Assembly (NCBI GenBank): GCA_023300205.1
Contig: JALZVD010000250.1
Coordinates: forward strand, 1 to 27,026
Reading direction: 5' to 3'
From: Akkermansiaceae bacterium
Lineage (GTDB): Bacteria; Verrucomicrobiota; Verrucomicrobiia; Verrucomicrobiales; Akkermansiaceae
DNA: 27,026 nt
Below, piece after piece: positions 1 to 5,163 of the stretch. A program made the position numbers and the translations under genes. Below the pieces are notes generated by a model that saw only the letters and a list, made by a program, of their open reading frames with translations, was not told where the DNA came from and did no database searches. The first letter of the stretch is position 1, and each line of letters begins with the position of its first letter.

Positions 1-11
1 CTCTTCTTCAT
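1..11 (-). CDS. Start of a leftward gene cut by the window edge
   Basis: Only the first codons (Met-Lys-Lys) are inside the window. The ATG at 9-11 is preceded by a strong AGGAGG ribosome site at about 16-21, and a consensus promoter lies just upstream at 30-58, so this is very probably a real gene start. It belongs to the run of small genes on the left. Nothing can be said about function. Confidence 0.6.
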
Positions 12-19
12 AGTTCCTC

Positions 20-193
20 CTATTCGTCTATTATAGCATCGCTGCTAGTATATGTCAAGTCCTTATCTATACACTCATCTAGTATATCAATGATGTCATG
101 GTACAGTGTACCTATATCATACTCTAGTGGCAATACATTGTCTAGATGTTCCCATAGCTCATGTGCTAGCTTATCATTCTCCTTATGACTCAT
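20..193 (-). CDS. Small acidic phage protein, 57 aa, unknown function
   Basis: The reading frame runs from the ATG at 193 to a TAG at 20-22. It encodes 57 residues beginning MSHKENDKLAHELWEHLD. The protein is acidic, largely predicted helical and has one cysteine. The ATG is preceded by CAGGAG, which forms the end of the upstream gene (stop at 197-199), so translation is probably coupled to it. The 3' end contains a perfect promoter (30-58) for the next gene. I do not recognise a family. It is real by its ribosome site, its packing and the lack of competing frames. Confidence 0.7.
   Translation of the reverse strand: MSHKENDKLAHELWEHLDNVLPLEYDIGTLYHDIIDILDECIDKDLTYTSSDAIIDE
30..58 (-). promoter_or_regulatory. 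Consensus sigma-70 promoter inside a coding region
   Basis: On the minus strand: TTGACA (58-53), 17-bp spacer, TATAAT (35-30), preceded by ATGC, giving an extended TGn -10. The match to the bacterial housekeeping consensus is perfect. It lies within the last codons of the 57-aa gene and would start RNA near 23, about 12 nt before the ATG at 11. Confidence 0.85.
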
Positions 194-196
194 TAC

Positions 197-439
197 TTAC
201 TCCTGTATATAAGTTACTTGTACTATTATCTTATCCCGTAGTGTAGTCATACTGACGTTCACTATCCTATCTCTATGTCCACTAGTGAACGTGTTAATTG
301 CTGCTGCTAGTCCTCTAGTGCTATCAGCTTCAAAGTACGTCACCTTGGTAACCCCTTCAATCTTCTTCTTTGCTACCTCATACTTCAAGTCCCTTAAGCT
401 ATCTGCTATGCTGTACAATGATTCATTACTTGATGACAT
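197..439 (-). CDS. Small phage protein, 80 aa, possibly Cse60-like
   Basis: 80 residues starting MSSSNESLYSIADSLRDLK. The ATG at 439 has a strong GGAGGTGA ribosome site inside the end of the upstream 47-aa gene, which it overlaps by 14 nt. The N-terminal half looks helical. The C-terminal half (about 42-80) has a pattern of a short helix (AAAINTFTSGH) followed by two beta strands ending in IVQVTYIQE. This resembles the fold of small Cse60/phage 'sporulation protein' families that work on nucleotide or regulatory ligands. That resemblance is my inference from the pattern only; function is unknown. Confidence 0.75.
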   Translation of the reverse strand: MSSSNESLYSIADSLRDLKYEVAKKKIEGVTKVTYFEADSTRGLAAAINTFTSGHRDRIVNVSMTTLRDKIIVQVTYIQE

Positions 440-569
440 TATTCACCTCCATATATGCCTTGACGAATACCTTACGTGCTTGTCTATACGACTCCTCAGT
501 AAATGTATGCCTCACTGCTGTGTTATTAAATGATCTGTGTGCCTTAAGCCTTAGTAGTATCTGTCTCAT
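426..569 (-). CDS. Small basic phage protein, 47 aa
   Basis: Read on the minus strand from the ATG at 569 to a TAA at 426-428. It begins MRQILLRLKAHRSFNNTAVR and is rich in Arg and Lys, so nucleic-acid or membrane-surface contact is possible but unproven. GGAGGCAGAATA precedes the ATG, and the ATG shares one base with the stop of the preceding 42-aa gene (TAATG), the signature of a translationally coupled pair. The 3' end overlaps the next gene by 14 nt and carries its ribosome site. No family recognised. Confidence 0.7.
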   Translation of the reverse strand: MRQILLRLKAHRSFNNTAVRHTFTEESYRQARKVFVKAYMEVNNVIK

Positions 570-697
570 TATTCTGCCTCCTGAAGCAATAGTTGTATCC
601 ACTCCATACTCATACCCATCTTTTCTTCAATGCTCTTAGAGAGCGTCTCAGAAGCTGTGGTAAGGTTCTCTTTAATTTGTTTCTCTAAATCAATCAT
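569..697 (-). CDS. Small helical phage protein, 42 aa
   Basis: An open frame extends further upstream, but I place the start at the ATG at 697, which has AAAGGAACG before it; the longer version would run through the promoter at 735-763. The product begins MIDLEKQIKENLTT and looks like a single amphipathic helix with heptad-like Leu/Ile spacing ending in WIQLLLQEAE. First gene of a four-gene coupled unit. Unknown function. Confidence 0.65.
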   Translation of the reverse strand: MIDLEKQIKENLTTASETLSKSIEEKMGMSMEWIQLLLQEAE

Positions 698-734
698 ATA
701 CGTTCCTTTGTAGTGCCGTAATTGGCTATATCTG

Positions 735-763
735 ATTATAGCATAGGTGCTAATCAATGTCAA
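735..763 (-). promoter_or_regulatory. Consensus sigma-70 promoter
   Basis: Minus strand TTGACA (763-758), 17-bp spacer ending ATGC, TATAAT (740-735). The -35 box contains the TGA stop codon (760-762) of the upstream 64-aa gene. Predicted RNA start near 728, about 30 nt before the ATG at 697. Drives the small-gene run 697 to 20. Confidence 0.85.
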
Positions 764-954
764 GTAATAATATACCCTGAATGTCCGTGTATCTTATTCA
801 TAACGAATGTCCAGAATTGCTTATCCTCACGACTTACCTTCTCTCCGAATGTAAACAACTCATCTCTATTATACCCATACAGCTCACAGTACTGGTCCTC
901 TATCTCATCCCACTTAACTGCATAGTACGTCTCTAACTCTACCCATGTTATCAT
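760..954 (-). CDS. Small acidic, aromatic-rich phage protein, 64 aa
   Basis: Begins MITWVELETYYAVKWDEIED and is rich in Trp, Tyr and acidic residues. The ATG at 954 follows AGGAGG with a 5-nt spacer. The predicted RNA start from the promoter at 973-1001 falls right at this ribosome site, so the leader is about 12 nt. A single-gene unit between two consensus promoters. Small acidic early proteins of phages often bind host enzymes as inhibitors, but nothing here shows a target. No family recognised. Confidence 0.75.
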   Translation of the reverse strand: MITWVELETYYAVKWDEIEDQYCELYGYNRDELFTFGEKVSREDKQFWTFVMNKIHGHSGYIIT

Positions 955-972
955 ATATACCTCCTACACATC

Positions 973-1001
973 ATTATAGCATATAGCATAGTTGCTGTCA
1001 A
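973..1001 (-). promoter_or_regulatory. Consensus sigma-70 promoter
   Basis: Minus strand TTGACA (1001-996), 17-bp spacer, TATAAT (978-973). The sequence TATGC occurs twice before the -10, and the extended -10 TGC is present. RNA start near 966 gives an extremely short leader to the ATG at 954. Confidence 0.85.
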
Positions 1002-1025
1002 GGGATATCGACATATACTTCACTC

Positions 1026-1046
1026 ACTGCTAGTGGCGTAAGTTAA
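1026..1046 (+). repeat. Long-distance 21-nt repeat, copy 1
   Basis: This sequence (ACTGCTAGTGGC followed by GTAAGTTAA) occurs identically at 17163-17183. An inverted copy with two changes is at 17067-17087. All copies are in non-coding DNA, just upstream of a gene-start region. The flanks are also partly alike (CGA and ATACTT before the repeat at both 1 kb and 17 kb). It may be a protein-binding site or a remnant of a larger duplicated control region. Confidence 0.75.
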
Positions 1047-1469
1047 CACCCTCATGTAACCTTTAGCACTCAGTATAATCTATTGAGTGTACTTAGTTAC
1101 AGCTTAACCTTATAGTATATCATACCTAAGCAGCACTGTATATAACTATATTTATGCTAAGTACTTGATAATACACAATATACTATATATACTTATGTCA
1201 AGATTATGTTAAGGATGTATAAGTACTTGATATCTCGTAATACACGTTCACTTATTTTTAATATGATTGTGTATACACTACATAACTCAATATAATACAT
1301 CAAGGCTAAATCCAATCGTTACACTAATATAAAAATATTTATTACCACAATCCGACACGGCTACCTATACTTATTCATTACATTCCATAAGTCATTGATA
1401 TTACGTACTTCTATTCTAGGCTAGTCTTGTATAGTTTACACTATAAAGACATTCATCTGGTGTATATAC

Positions 1470-1521
1470 TACATCACGCATTATATACACGCAATAGCTT
1501 ACATCACGCATTATATACACG
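1470..1521 (+). repeat. Direct repeat pair, iteron-like
   Basis: Two identical 22-nt units start at 1470 and 1500, a 30-bp period (near three helical turns). Each starts TACATCACGC and ends ATTATATACACG. The end half recurs as a variant at 1735-1749 and, on the other strand, at 17044-17057. Two copies with an 8-nt gap do not make a CRISPR; spacing on the same helix face suits protein binding. Confidence 0.75.
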
Positions 1522-1827
1522 GTATGATTATATTAGTGTAGCTGGGAAGAGTAGCATTAAAAATACGTTGTTGACAGAGTAAGTATAGCTCTACCCTTTA
1601 TATATTTCATTTCACTGACTCTGAAGTAAAGCTTTAAAGGTCAGCACTATCTAAACCACTTCATTTTTGTTAATAATTCGTTAATAATCGTATATTTTAT
1701 GTAAATAGTTCGTTTATATGCTATTTATACTTACGTATTATATACACCGCCAGAAATGACATAAGATTGTTACATTGTTGAGAATTGTATACACCCCGAA
1801 ATCTTCGATTGAGGGAAAGAATGTAAT

Positions 1828-1856
1828 AAAAAAGCCCCACCGATTCCGATGAGGCT
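1828..1856 (-). terminator. Rho-independent terminator
   Basis: On the minus strand AGCCTCA (1856-1850) pairs with TGGGGCT (1839-1833; one G-T pair), with a 10-nt loop, followed directly by a run of T (1833-1828). It ends the leftward ribonucleotide reductase-dUTPase operon, and also any RNA starting at the promoter at 1907-1935. Confidence 0.85.
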
Positions 1857-1900
1857 AAACAAAGGATGTACTGCGGAAAAAAGTATAAAAACCTTAGTAC
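1828..1900 (-). ncRNA. Candidate ~70-nt small RNA
   Basis: A perfect promoter at 1907-1935 would start RNA near 1900, and the strong terminator ends it near 1828. The transcript would be about 70 nt with no ribosome site and no useful reading frame. The only ATG is at 1902-1900, next to the expected start, followed by one Tyr codon and TAA. The 5' half is U-rich, with possible weak pairing of the 5' end (ACTAAGG) with CCTTTGT at about 1866-1860. The 3' half is the terminator hairpin with a U tail, as in Hfq-type small RNAs. This rests on promoter and terminator logic alone. Confidence 0.5.
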
Positions 1901-1906
1901 ATAATC

Positions 1907-1935
1907 ATTATAGCATAACTTTTTCTATTTGTCAA
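1907..1935 (-). promoter_or_regulatory. Consensus sigma-70 promoter facing a terminator
   Basis: Minus strand TTGACA (1935-1930), 17-bp spacer ending TTATGC, TATAAT (1912-1907). It starts one base after the TAG of the 43-aa gene. The next gene downstream is about 950 bp away beyond a terminator, so its main product should be a short RNA. Confidence 0.85.
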
Positions 1936-1936
1936 C

Positions 1937-2068
1937 CTACTTCAACGTTATTAAGTCTAAGTACTGTAATAACGATAACATACCGTAGAGATAAGCAGTT
2001 TGTACTAGGAATGTTAGTAGGAATAATCCCAATACATACATTGGTCCGCCAGCAGCTCTATTCTTCAT
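1937..2068 (-). CDS. Single-span membrane protein, 43 aa
   Basis: Read from the ATG at 2068 to a TAG at 1937-1939. The product begins MKNRAAGGPMYVLG and then has one hydrophobic segment (about residues 10-36, LGLFLLTFLVQTAYLYGML), with a short polar N-terminus. GAGGAA lies 9-10 nt before the ATG, inside the end of the upstream gene, which it overlaps by 11 nt. It is the last gene of the reductase operon, before the terminator. Small membrane proteins of this type can be antiholins, superinfection-exclusion or envelope-stress factors; nothing here decides between them. Confidence 0.65.
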   Translation of the reverse strand: MKNRAAGGPMYVLGLFLLTFLVQTAYLYGMLSLLQYLDLITLK

Positions 2069-2507
2069 TACTCAGTTCCTCGTCTAATTCAGTTAGAATC
2101 TCCCAGATTAGCCCTGGATCGATCTTATTGCCCGAATACTTAGTTAGTTTCTCTTCTACTAGGTCTAGGCTTAAAACACGTCTCTGAAGCGTCTGATTAA
2201 CTGATGCTAGGTTATCCCTTGACTTAGGGGTACTTTGCTCTGTATGCGTCGTTTTGAACGCCTCACGGTAATCCTCTAGTGCCCGAAGACTCTGATCTAT
2301 ATCATTAGCTTCTTCATGTGAGAATAGTACGTCTCCTTCATCTAATACAATTAACTCTCCCTTCACTGAGAATCCTACACCCCGAAGGAATCGTGTGAAT
2401 GAGTCTAGCACATCCCCTAGTGCGCTGGTCTCAACACTTAATGTGATGTTCTCTTGCTGATCAGAGAATAAGTCTCCATCTGTTGCCGTAAATTTGTAAT
2501 TAGCCAT
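2058..2507 (-). CDS. Phage protein of unknown function, 149 aa
   Basis: Begins MANYKFTATDGDLFSDQQEN. The ATG at 2507 follows AGGAGAA and overlaps the end of the preceding gene. Residues 20-65 suggest a beta-rich domain (alternating ITLSVETSALGDVL, then GELIVLDEG). Residues 66-149 are helical and acidic, ending in LTELDEELSNEE. No catalytic motif or membrane segment. No family recognised; its place after the dUTPase suggests an accessory role during DNA synthesis, as inference only. Confidence 0.75.
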   Translation of the reverse strand: MANYKFTATDGDLFSDQQENITLSVETSALGDVLDSFTRFLRGVGFSVKGELIVLDEGDVLFSHEEANDIDQSLRALEDYREAFKTTHTEQSTPKSRDNLASVNQTLQRRVLSLDLVEEKLTKYSGNKIDPGLIWEILTELDEELSNEE

Positions 2508-2769
2508 TCTTTAGTTCTCCTATTTTGTCGTTTAGTTCCTCTAATTCAATCTTCTTAAGCTTAACTTTCTTCTGGATTAGCTTAGCAGTGGTTCTCACCT
2601 CTTCTAGACTCTCCAAATCACCTAACTTAGCCTCCATTCTGTTACCCATAGACTGGGCTTCTTCAATGAGTCCTGGTAAGTAGCCGAAATTACGCGTTTC
2701 ATAACACTTTCTCATCTCTTCCAACACATCGCATAATGTTCTATTCAATGGTATATAAGTACTATACAT
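2500..2769 (-). CDS. Small helical phage protein, 89 aa
   Basis: Two ATGs lie close together (2775 and 2769). I choose 2769 because AGGAG ends 8 nt before it, while it would be almost touching the upstream ATG. The dUTPase stop (TGA 2774-2772) lies between. The central stretch LIEEAQSMGNRMEAKLGDLE, followed by a long Lys/Glu/Leu-rich helix (residues 55-85), resembles small conserved helical proteins found in many phages of Gram-negative bacteria. Their function is unknown. The C-terminal half is likely a coiled coil. Confidence 0.75.
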   Translation of the reverse strand: MYSTYIPLNRTLCDVLEEMRKCYETRNFGYLPGLIEEAQSMGNRMEAKLGDLESLEEVRTTAKLIQKKVKLKKIELEELNDKIGELKNG

Positions 2770-2771
2770 TC

Positions 2772-3197
2772 TCATTCTCCTGTTGATCCAAATCCACCCT
2801 CTCCACGAGAAGTTTCATCTAGGTCTGTTACCTCATTTAACTCGATGCTAGGATATGGTACGATTATTAGTTGCGCTATCTTATCCCCAACAGCATACAC
2901 ACTGCCAAATTGATCCACATCAGTGAATCTTAATTTAACCTCACCTCTATAACCGCTATCTATTACGCCCACAGCATTGGCGAGTGCTAAACTTTTCTTA
3001 CTAATACTAGATCTAGGAAAGATCAGTCCCATATGTCCCTCAGGGATCGCCACAGCAAGCCCTGTACCATATTCATGAAACCTATGTAGTACGTTATAAG
3101 AATAAGTTGTAGCCGTTAGATCAAGCCCTGCATCGCCTGGTGAGGCATACTTAGGGATCTTAGCATCTGGTCTTAACTTCTTAACATTAACCTTCAT
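2772..3197 (-). CDS. dut: dUTPase (deoxyuridine 5'-triphosphate nucleotidohydrolase)
   Basis: 141 aa, the usual size of a trimeric dUTPase. It hydrolyses dUTP to dUMP and pyrophosphate, keeping uracil out of phage DNA and feeding dTMP synthesis. All five family motifs are visible: motif 1 SPGDAGLDL (19-27), motif 2 PRSS (61-64), motif 3 GVIDSGYRGEV (77-87) with the catalytic Asp80 and Tyr83, motif 4 GDKIAQL (104-110), and the glycine-rich lid motif 5 RGEGGFGSTG (131-140). The ATG at 3197 shares a base with the stop of the upstream gene (TAATG) and has CAGGAG before it. It sits downstream of the ribonucleotide reductase in the same operon, a coherent dNTP-supply unit. Confidence 0.96.
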   Translation of the reverse strand: MKVNVKKLRPDAKIPKYASPGDAGLDLTATTYSYNVLHRFHEYGTGLAVAIPEGHMGLIFPRSSISKKSLALANAVGVIDSGYRGEVKLRFTDVDQFGSVYAVGDKIAQLIIVPYPSIELNEVTDLDETSRGEGGFGSTGE

Positions 3198-3490
3198 TAT
3201 TGCTCCTGCTCGTACTTTAGTTGATGTAACCCAATTAGCGTTATATTCAATAACTCTTCTTTACTAATTGTACCACAGAATTTCTCATAATCTTCTCTTG
3301 TTCTCTTATACTGTAACTCTTCACAATGCTGGAGGAATATATCTTGAAGACATGCGTTAACAAAATTGATGCCAACTTCTTTAGTCAAATCAATCTTACC
3401 TTCACCTTCTTCTCGATAGATGCCAAGCTCTATCCCAAGCTTGACTAGTTCCTCAAATCTCAACTTCATTACATCATCTACTAATTCCAT
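3197..3490 (-). CDS. Phage protein of unknown function, 97 aa
   Basis: Begins MELVDDVMKLRFEELVKLG. Helical and acidic, with two cysteines (CLQDIFLQHCEEL) and no recognised motif. The ATG at 3490 has CGGAG with a 5-nt spacer and overlaps the end of the HExxH gene by 10 nt; the stop shares a base with the dUTPase start. It is therefore an integral part of the operon. No function can be assigned. Confidence 0.75.
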   Translation of the reverse strand: MELVDDVMKLRFEELVKLGIELGIYREEGEGKIDLTKEVGINFVNACLQDIFLQHCEELQYKRTREDYEKFCGTISKEELLNITLIGLHQLKYEQEQ

Positions 3491-3792
3491 AAATACTCCG
3501 ATAGTTTAGGGTTTTCTTTCATACAAGTGAATAACCTAGGAGATACTAATCTAATTAATGTCTCTTCGGCAACTTCATCATCACTAATCTTCACGATTAT
3601 AGGGATAATATCCTCTAATAATACATGAAGAATCTCATGTTGTAAAGTTTCTTTAATAATTTGTTCATTATCAGTGCTAAAAATAGTGATTTCCTTCGAA
3701 GAAAGGTTAGTTTCTCCAAATCTATCAGCAACTTTAGCCTTAGCATAGATAATTTTCCAATCAAATCCGTTAATCTTTACCTTCTTAATCAT
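3481..3792 (-). CDS. Small HExxH putative zinc metallopeptidase, 103 aa
   Basis: The N-terminal part (1-45) is a short beta-rich segment, then a helix carries QHEILHVLLED with H52-E53-x-x-H56, the zincin signature. E76 or E77 (EVAEETLIRLV) is a plausible third zinc ligand. The layout matches small phage metallopeptidase-like proteins of the ImmA/IrrE or SprT type, but it is shorter than ImmA and has no HTH. The ATG at 3792 has GAGGAAATA before it and overlaps the stop of the M15 peptidase (TAATG). It could cleave a host regulator, or the site could be structural only. No exported signal, so it acts in the cytoplasm. Confidence 0.75.
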   Translation of the reverse strand: MIKKVKINGFDWKIIYAKAKVADRFGETNLSSKEITIFSTDNEQIIKETLQHEILHVLLEDIIPIIVKISDDEVAEETLIRLVSPRLFTCMKENPKLSEYLWN

Positions 3793-4286
3793 TATTTCCT
3801 CGCAAACTGAATGTGAAAATGAAAACCTGCTCCTACAGTATGGTAATCTGCAGTGAACCGATAGTGATTTTCTTGGTTATATTCTTCGTTAATGTATTCT
3901 ACCATCTTAGCAATCTCTTCTGGTTCGAAAGTTCGACTTCTTAGGTCAACTCCGTGCCAAAATTGATGAGGAGACTTAAATTTACGAGCTGCATACTTAG
4001 CGCTGTTTCTGTAAAGGTAGTCTTGCTCCGATTGAGTTCGATATATCATCGTAATCAATACATTTTTACCGAATTCTTTATTAGCCATATCATTTAATGT
4101 GTCAATGATCTCGAATAGCTCTGGATTCTTCTTAAATAACTTAGAATATTCGTCCTTAAGTCTTTTAGAATCGTTTTTGAAAGCTATTGGGATATGCTCA
4201 TCCTCTGTTTCGATTTCATTTAACTCATAATCGATAATTTCTTCACTAGGTCGACATTGAAATAGTTCTTTAAATGGATTTCTCAT
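3792..4286 (-). CDS. M15-family peptidase, probable endolysin or cell-wall peptidase
   Basis: I start at the ATG at 4286 (strong GAGGAGGAAA), giving 164 aa; the open frame continues upstream but that part overlaps the previous gene. The C-terminal half holds the M15 (VanY/L-Ala-D-Glu peptidase-like) pattern: YRTQSEQ (82-88), SPHQFWHGVD with H107 and D114 spaced seven apart as in SxHxxGxAxD, and GFHFHIQF with H156/H158. These are the expected zinc ligands. The family cuts peptide stems of peptidoglycan. There is no signal peptide, so release would need the holin encoded 14 kb away on the opposite strand. The N-terminal 75 residues are charged and helical and not recognised. An immunity or processing role is less likely. 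Confidence 0.8.
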   Translation of the reverse strand: MRNPFKELFQCRPSEEIIDYELNEIETEDEHIPIAFKNDSKRLKDEYSKLFKKNPELFEIIDTLNDMANKEFGKNVLITMIYRTQSEQDYLYRNSAKYAARKFKSPHQFWHGVDLRSRTFEPEEIAKMVEYINEEYNQENHYRFTADYHTVGAGFHFHIQFARK

Positions 4287-4470
4287 TTTCCTCCTCTCTA
4301 TAATCAAAAGTATAGTAATACTCGTCATTGGCATCGTTTTTGAAGTACCTATCAACTAAATTAGCCGCAGCGACCTCAGTCAACGCCCTAGCAACAACTC
4401 TAGGGTTAGCGGTTTTCAGCGTAGCTCTGTTGAAATCTCTTTCAATAATCACAAAATTCTTCTTTCTCAT
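4270..4470 (-). CDS. Small phage protein, 66 aa, unknown
   Basis: Begins MRKKNFVIIERDFNRATLK; mixed alpha/beta and acidic C-terminus (YYYTFDYREEENEKSI). The ATG at 4470 follows AAGGAG with an 8-nt spacer and overlaps the previous stop by four bases. The 3' end overlaps the M15 peptidase by 17 nt and holds its ribosome site. The middle (ANPRVVARALTEVAAANLVDRYF) looks like two helices. No family recognised. Confidence 0.7.
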   Translation of the reverse strand: MRKKNFVIIERDFNRATLKTANPRVVARALTEVAAANLVDRYFKNDANDEYYYTFDYREEENEKSI

Positions 4471-4670
4471 CTGTTTAACTCCTTTTTCATTTCAAATATT
4501 TTTCTATCATTATCTAACTCTTGTAACTTAGCCTCAACATACTGGAGAAGAGATCTATCTCCAATAACTGTAGCATATATAGCTAAATCTTGGTAAGCTC
4601 TTTCCTTACCAATGATCATACCATATTCTAGTCCTTCTGTCAAGCTAATTTCTAACTTTTTTAACTCCAT
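4467..4670 (-). CDS. Small helical phage protein, 67 aa
   Basis: Begins MELKKLEISLTEGLEYGMI. Predicted mostly helical with a Lys/Glu-rich end (DNDRKIFEMKKELNR). The ATG at 4670 is preceded by AAGGAGGAAGTAA, one of the best ribosome sites in the window, so expression should be high. It overlaps the upstream gene by 26 nt. Unknown function. Confidence 0.72.
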   Translation of the reverse strand: MELKKLEISLTEGLEYGMIIGKERAYQDLAIYATVIGDRSLLQYVEAKLQELDNDRKIFEMKKELNR

Positions 4671-4932
4671 TTACTTCCTCCTTCAGTAAAAAAATGTTAC
4701 ATTTAGTTTCTTTCTTTATAATAACGCTATTGAATAATCCTAGATCTATAACAAATTGGTTGTCTCTGTTTATAAAATCTAAATTCAACTCAGGACACAT
4801 GACGTTTTTTACGAAATGTGTACATTGTTTAAACATATCCTCGCCTAATATTAAGGTTTGTATTTTTAAATTAGAATCCAACAGTAGCGAATCTAATCCT
4901 CTGATTAATTTCTCTCCAGCGTCAAAATTCAT
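4645..4932 (-). CDS. Phage protein of unknown function, 95 aa
   Basis: Begins MNFDAGEKLIRGLDSLLLD. Mixed alpha/beta with three cysteines (C37, C46 and C79) and no metal-binding spacing. The ATG at 4932 has GGGAGGAAAGTGA before it. It abuts the upstream gene, whose stop ends one base before its start. No family recognised. Confidence 0.72.
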   Translation of the reverse strand: MNFDAGEKLIRGLDSLLLDSNLKIQTLILGEDMFKQCTHFVKNVMCPELNLDFINRDNQFVIDLGLFNSVIIKKETKCNIFLLKEEVNGVKKVRN

Positions 4933-5163
4933 TCACTTTCCTCCCTTTATTATATGACCAAATATTTTAAATACTCCCTTAGTGTACATAAATACGTGGT
5001 CAAATATGTTAAATGTTTTGCTTTCTGAATACTTATCGCAAAAAGCTAAAGTTTCCTTTCCTCTTCTTTTAACTACCACGGTATAGAATATTCCATCCTC
5101 TGTAGCATCCCTTTCAATTAAGTGGAAAACTCTAAAATACGACTCTTTAAATGTCGATTTCAC
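4933..5163 (-). CDS. Small phage protein, 76 aa, GTG start within the reductase gene
   Basis: The open frame runs further upstream, but the only start with a ribosome site is the GTG at 5163 (GGAGG with a 5-nt spacer). This places 17 nt of the gene over the last codons of the ribonucleotide reductase, and the ribosome site overlaps the codons for the reductase's Cys-x4-Cys tail. The protein begins (V/M)KSTFKESYFRVFHLIERD, is basic and beta-rich (FYTVVVKRRGKETLAF), and ends in KGVFKIFGHIIKGGK. Function unknown; translation is probably coupled to the reductase. Confidence 0.65.
   Translation of the reverse strand: MKSTFKESYFRVFHLIERDATEDGIFYTVVVKRRGKETLAFCDKYSESKTFNIFDHVFMYTKGVFKIFGHIIKGGK

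Larger units (their letters stand above)
1003..1827. other. Gene-free AT-rich region, candidate origin or control region
   Basis: I find no reading frame with a ribosome site on either strand in about 825 bp. The region holds: a 22-nt direct repeat pair (1470-1491, 1500-1521); a related motif (GTATTATATACACCG) at 1735-1749; a perfect 10-bp palindrome GTGTATACAC at 1269-1278; a 13-nt repeat TAAGTACTTGATA at 1158-1170 and 1219-1231; two tandem GTTAATAAT-type 11-mers at 1669-1690; and a 21-nt sequence at 1026-1046 found again at 17163-17183. Iterated sites next to an AT-rich stretch and beside the nucleotide/replication operons suggest a replication origin or a regulator-binding region. This is inference; no DnaA-box cluster is visible. 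Confidence 0.5.

Noticed and set aside
1158..1231. Promoter with -35 TTGACA around 1197-1202 (minus)
   Set aside because: TTGACA occurs on the minus strand near 1202-1197, but the best -10 is 13-15 bp away and no gene follows.
1470..1521. CRISPR array
   Set aside because: Only two 22-nt units with an 8-nt gap; no spacers of normal size and no cas operon. The Cas4-like gene is a recombination nuclease next to ERF.
1570..1600. Plus-strand promoter at TTGACA near 1571
   Set aside because: No -10 at 16-18 bp; the nearest TTTATA is 20 bp away, and no rightward gene follows.
1849..2187. Plus-strand open frame of 112 codons
   Set aside because: No ribosome site; it crosses a consensus promoter and lies opposite well-supported leftward genes.
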